From a bacterium (GTDB lineage Bacteria; Ratteibacteria; UBA8468; B48-G9; JAFGKM01), in assembly GCA_021160565.1 (NCBI GenBank), contig JAGHCG010000082.1:1-7089 (forward strand): DNA of 7,089 bases. Reading direction: 5' to 3'. The translations under genes were made by a program, and so were the position numbers. The notes under the pieces are model-generated. The model made no database searches, was not told the origin of the DNA, and saw only the letters and a program-made list of their open reading frames with translations. Below, one piece after another: positions 6,260-7,089 of the stretch; within the stretch, counting starts at the first letter, position 1, and each line of letters starts with the position of its first letter.

Positions 6260-7087
6260 TCATACTGTTCTCTCTATTTCTTTCAAGTATTGTTCTATAA
6301 TATCTTTAAATTTCAGTAAGATTCTTTTCCTCTCTCCACCCTTTTCAGCTCTTTCATAATCTTTCTCCAGAACAGGGAGAAATTTAGAAGTTAAATTCTG
6401 GTGAATTTTCTTATAACCTTCTTTTTCTTCTTTCTCTTTTATTTTATTCGCAATCCATCTCTGCCATTCTGTGTGAAGACGGAAATTTTCTACTGCATTT
6501 GATAATCCTTCTCCAATATGGATTTCTTCTTTCATTTGGATGTAATAATTATTTCCACGGCGGTATATAAAACTTTTATTTTCTCCTTCCTTTGGAGTCC
6601 CATCTGGATTCACTGCTGTTGGGAAAATGTAATTGAAAGCAACTCCAAGAGCAAATAATTTCAGGGCATTCTTCTCTGTTTCAGTAGGGAAAACTTCTTC
6701 CCATTCTTCCGCTCCTTTCCATACATGTATTGGAGGAAGTGGCCTTTTACCTTTCAGTTGTTGATACTGTCTCAAAATGGTAGAATAGTGAGTATAATAT
6801 TTTCTCAGAAGTGAGAGGGAATGAAGAGTATATCCATGTGTAATCTGACAGAGTAAAATTTCGTAAGGATTTTCATAGAAGGAAGTTTCAATTGATTCAC
6901 TTCCCTGCTTAAGATAATTGTTGCAAATTCCCTCAATTTCATTTTCAATAGATGGATGGACTCCTATAATCCATACTTTAGTATAAGATTCTCTTACATC
7001 TGGAGAAAGTGGGAATAAACTTGAACCTAATTGTCCTAAACTATAAAAAATTTTCTTTATCTCCTCTTCCTTGTAAACTAAATCCAG
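6260..7087 (-). CDS. 5'-partial protein, C-terminal 275 residues; weak resemblance to tubulin-like protein tails
   Basis: The frame is open through the right edge of the window, so the gene's start lies outside. A TTG at 6775-6773 could be taken as a start, but no Shine-Dalgarno site precedes it, and the upstream codons (7087 to 6776, 104 residues) read as ordinary protein with no stop and no ATG. The visible part begins LDLVYKEEEIKKIFYSLGQL. It contains VWIIGVHPSIE, NPYEILLCQITHGYTLHSLSL, RPLPPIHVW, a helical segment (KNALKLFALGVAFNYIF), a charged helical region and the end EIERTV. The 'NPYEI-L-C-x-I-THGYTLHSL ... PLPPIHVW' pattern resembles the C-terminal region of large bacterial tubulin-like (Tub_2-type) proteins as I remember it. 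The GTP-binding part, if any, would lie in the unseen N-terminus. No membrane segment is visible. This is the first operon gene seen here, 19 bases before the 728-residue gene. Confidence 0.85.
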   Translation of the reverse strand: MDLVYKEEEIKKIFYSLGQLGSSLFPLSPDVRESYTKVWIIGVHPSIENEIEGICNNYLKQGSESIETSFYENPYEILLCQITHGYTLHSLSLLRKYYTHYSTILRQYQQLKGKRPLPPIHVWKGAEEWEEVFPTETEKNALKLFALGVAFNYIFPTAVNPDGTPKEGENKSFIYRRGNNYYIQMKEEIHIGEGLSNAVENFRLHTEWQRWIANKIKEKEEKEGYKKIHQNLTSKFLPVLEKDYERAEKGGERKRILLKFKDIIEQYLKEIERTV

Positions 7088-7089
7088 AA

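Overview
This AT-rich window (roughly one third G+C by eye) carries seven protein-coding genes in two convergent groups. Almost no non-coding DNA lies between them. The genes are Lys/Glu/Ile-rich. Most starts have strong AAGGAGG-type Shine-Dalgarno sites, and one start is GTG. The SD sites, a CvpA-like protein and an MCE/MlaD-like protein point to a bacterium, and the MCE protein hints at a diderm with an outer membrane. The transglutaminase-like protein is of a kind I also associate with archaea and uncultured thermophile or anaerobe lineages. I cannot name a phylum.

Plus strand, 3-2017. A large gene enters from the left edge already open. 570 residues are visible and its true start lies outside the window. 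It is mostly a soluble, charged protein ending in about three membrane segments, and I do not recognise its family. A small gene follows after 32 bases, has its own strong ribosome binding site, and encodes an 89-residue protein with two predicted membrane helices.

Minus strand, 7087 down to 2046. Five genes form a tight operon. In order of transcription they are: a partial gene entering from the right edge (275 C-terminal residues visible); a 728-residue protein with a membrane hairpin and coiled coil; a four-helix membrane protein with a cytoplasmic or periplasmic transglutaminase-like cysteine domain (Cys267, His293, probably Glu320); a CvpA-like four-helix membrane protein; and a single-pass MCE/MlaD-like protein. 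The junctions are a 19-base gap, a 1-base gap, a 14-base overlap and a 25-base overlap. This implies one transcript and translational coupling.

The first two operon genes show weak resemblance, by pattern memory only, to parts of large bacterial tubulin-like (Tub_2-type) proteins. If correct, the locus would join a cytoskeletal or NTPase-type module to a membrane protease-like protein and a lipid-transport-type domain. Nearly every protein except the right-edge partial one has a membrane segment, so the group most likely acts at the cell envelope. This functional picture is inference. No rRNA, tRNA, CRISPR array, insertion sequence or long repeat was seen. No upstream promoter is visible, because both transcription units start outside the window.
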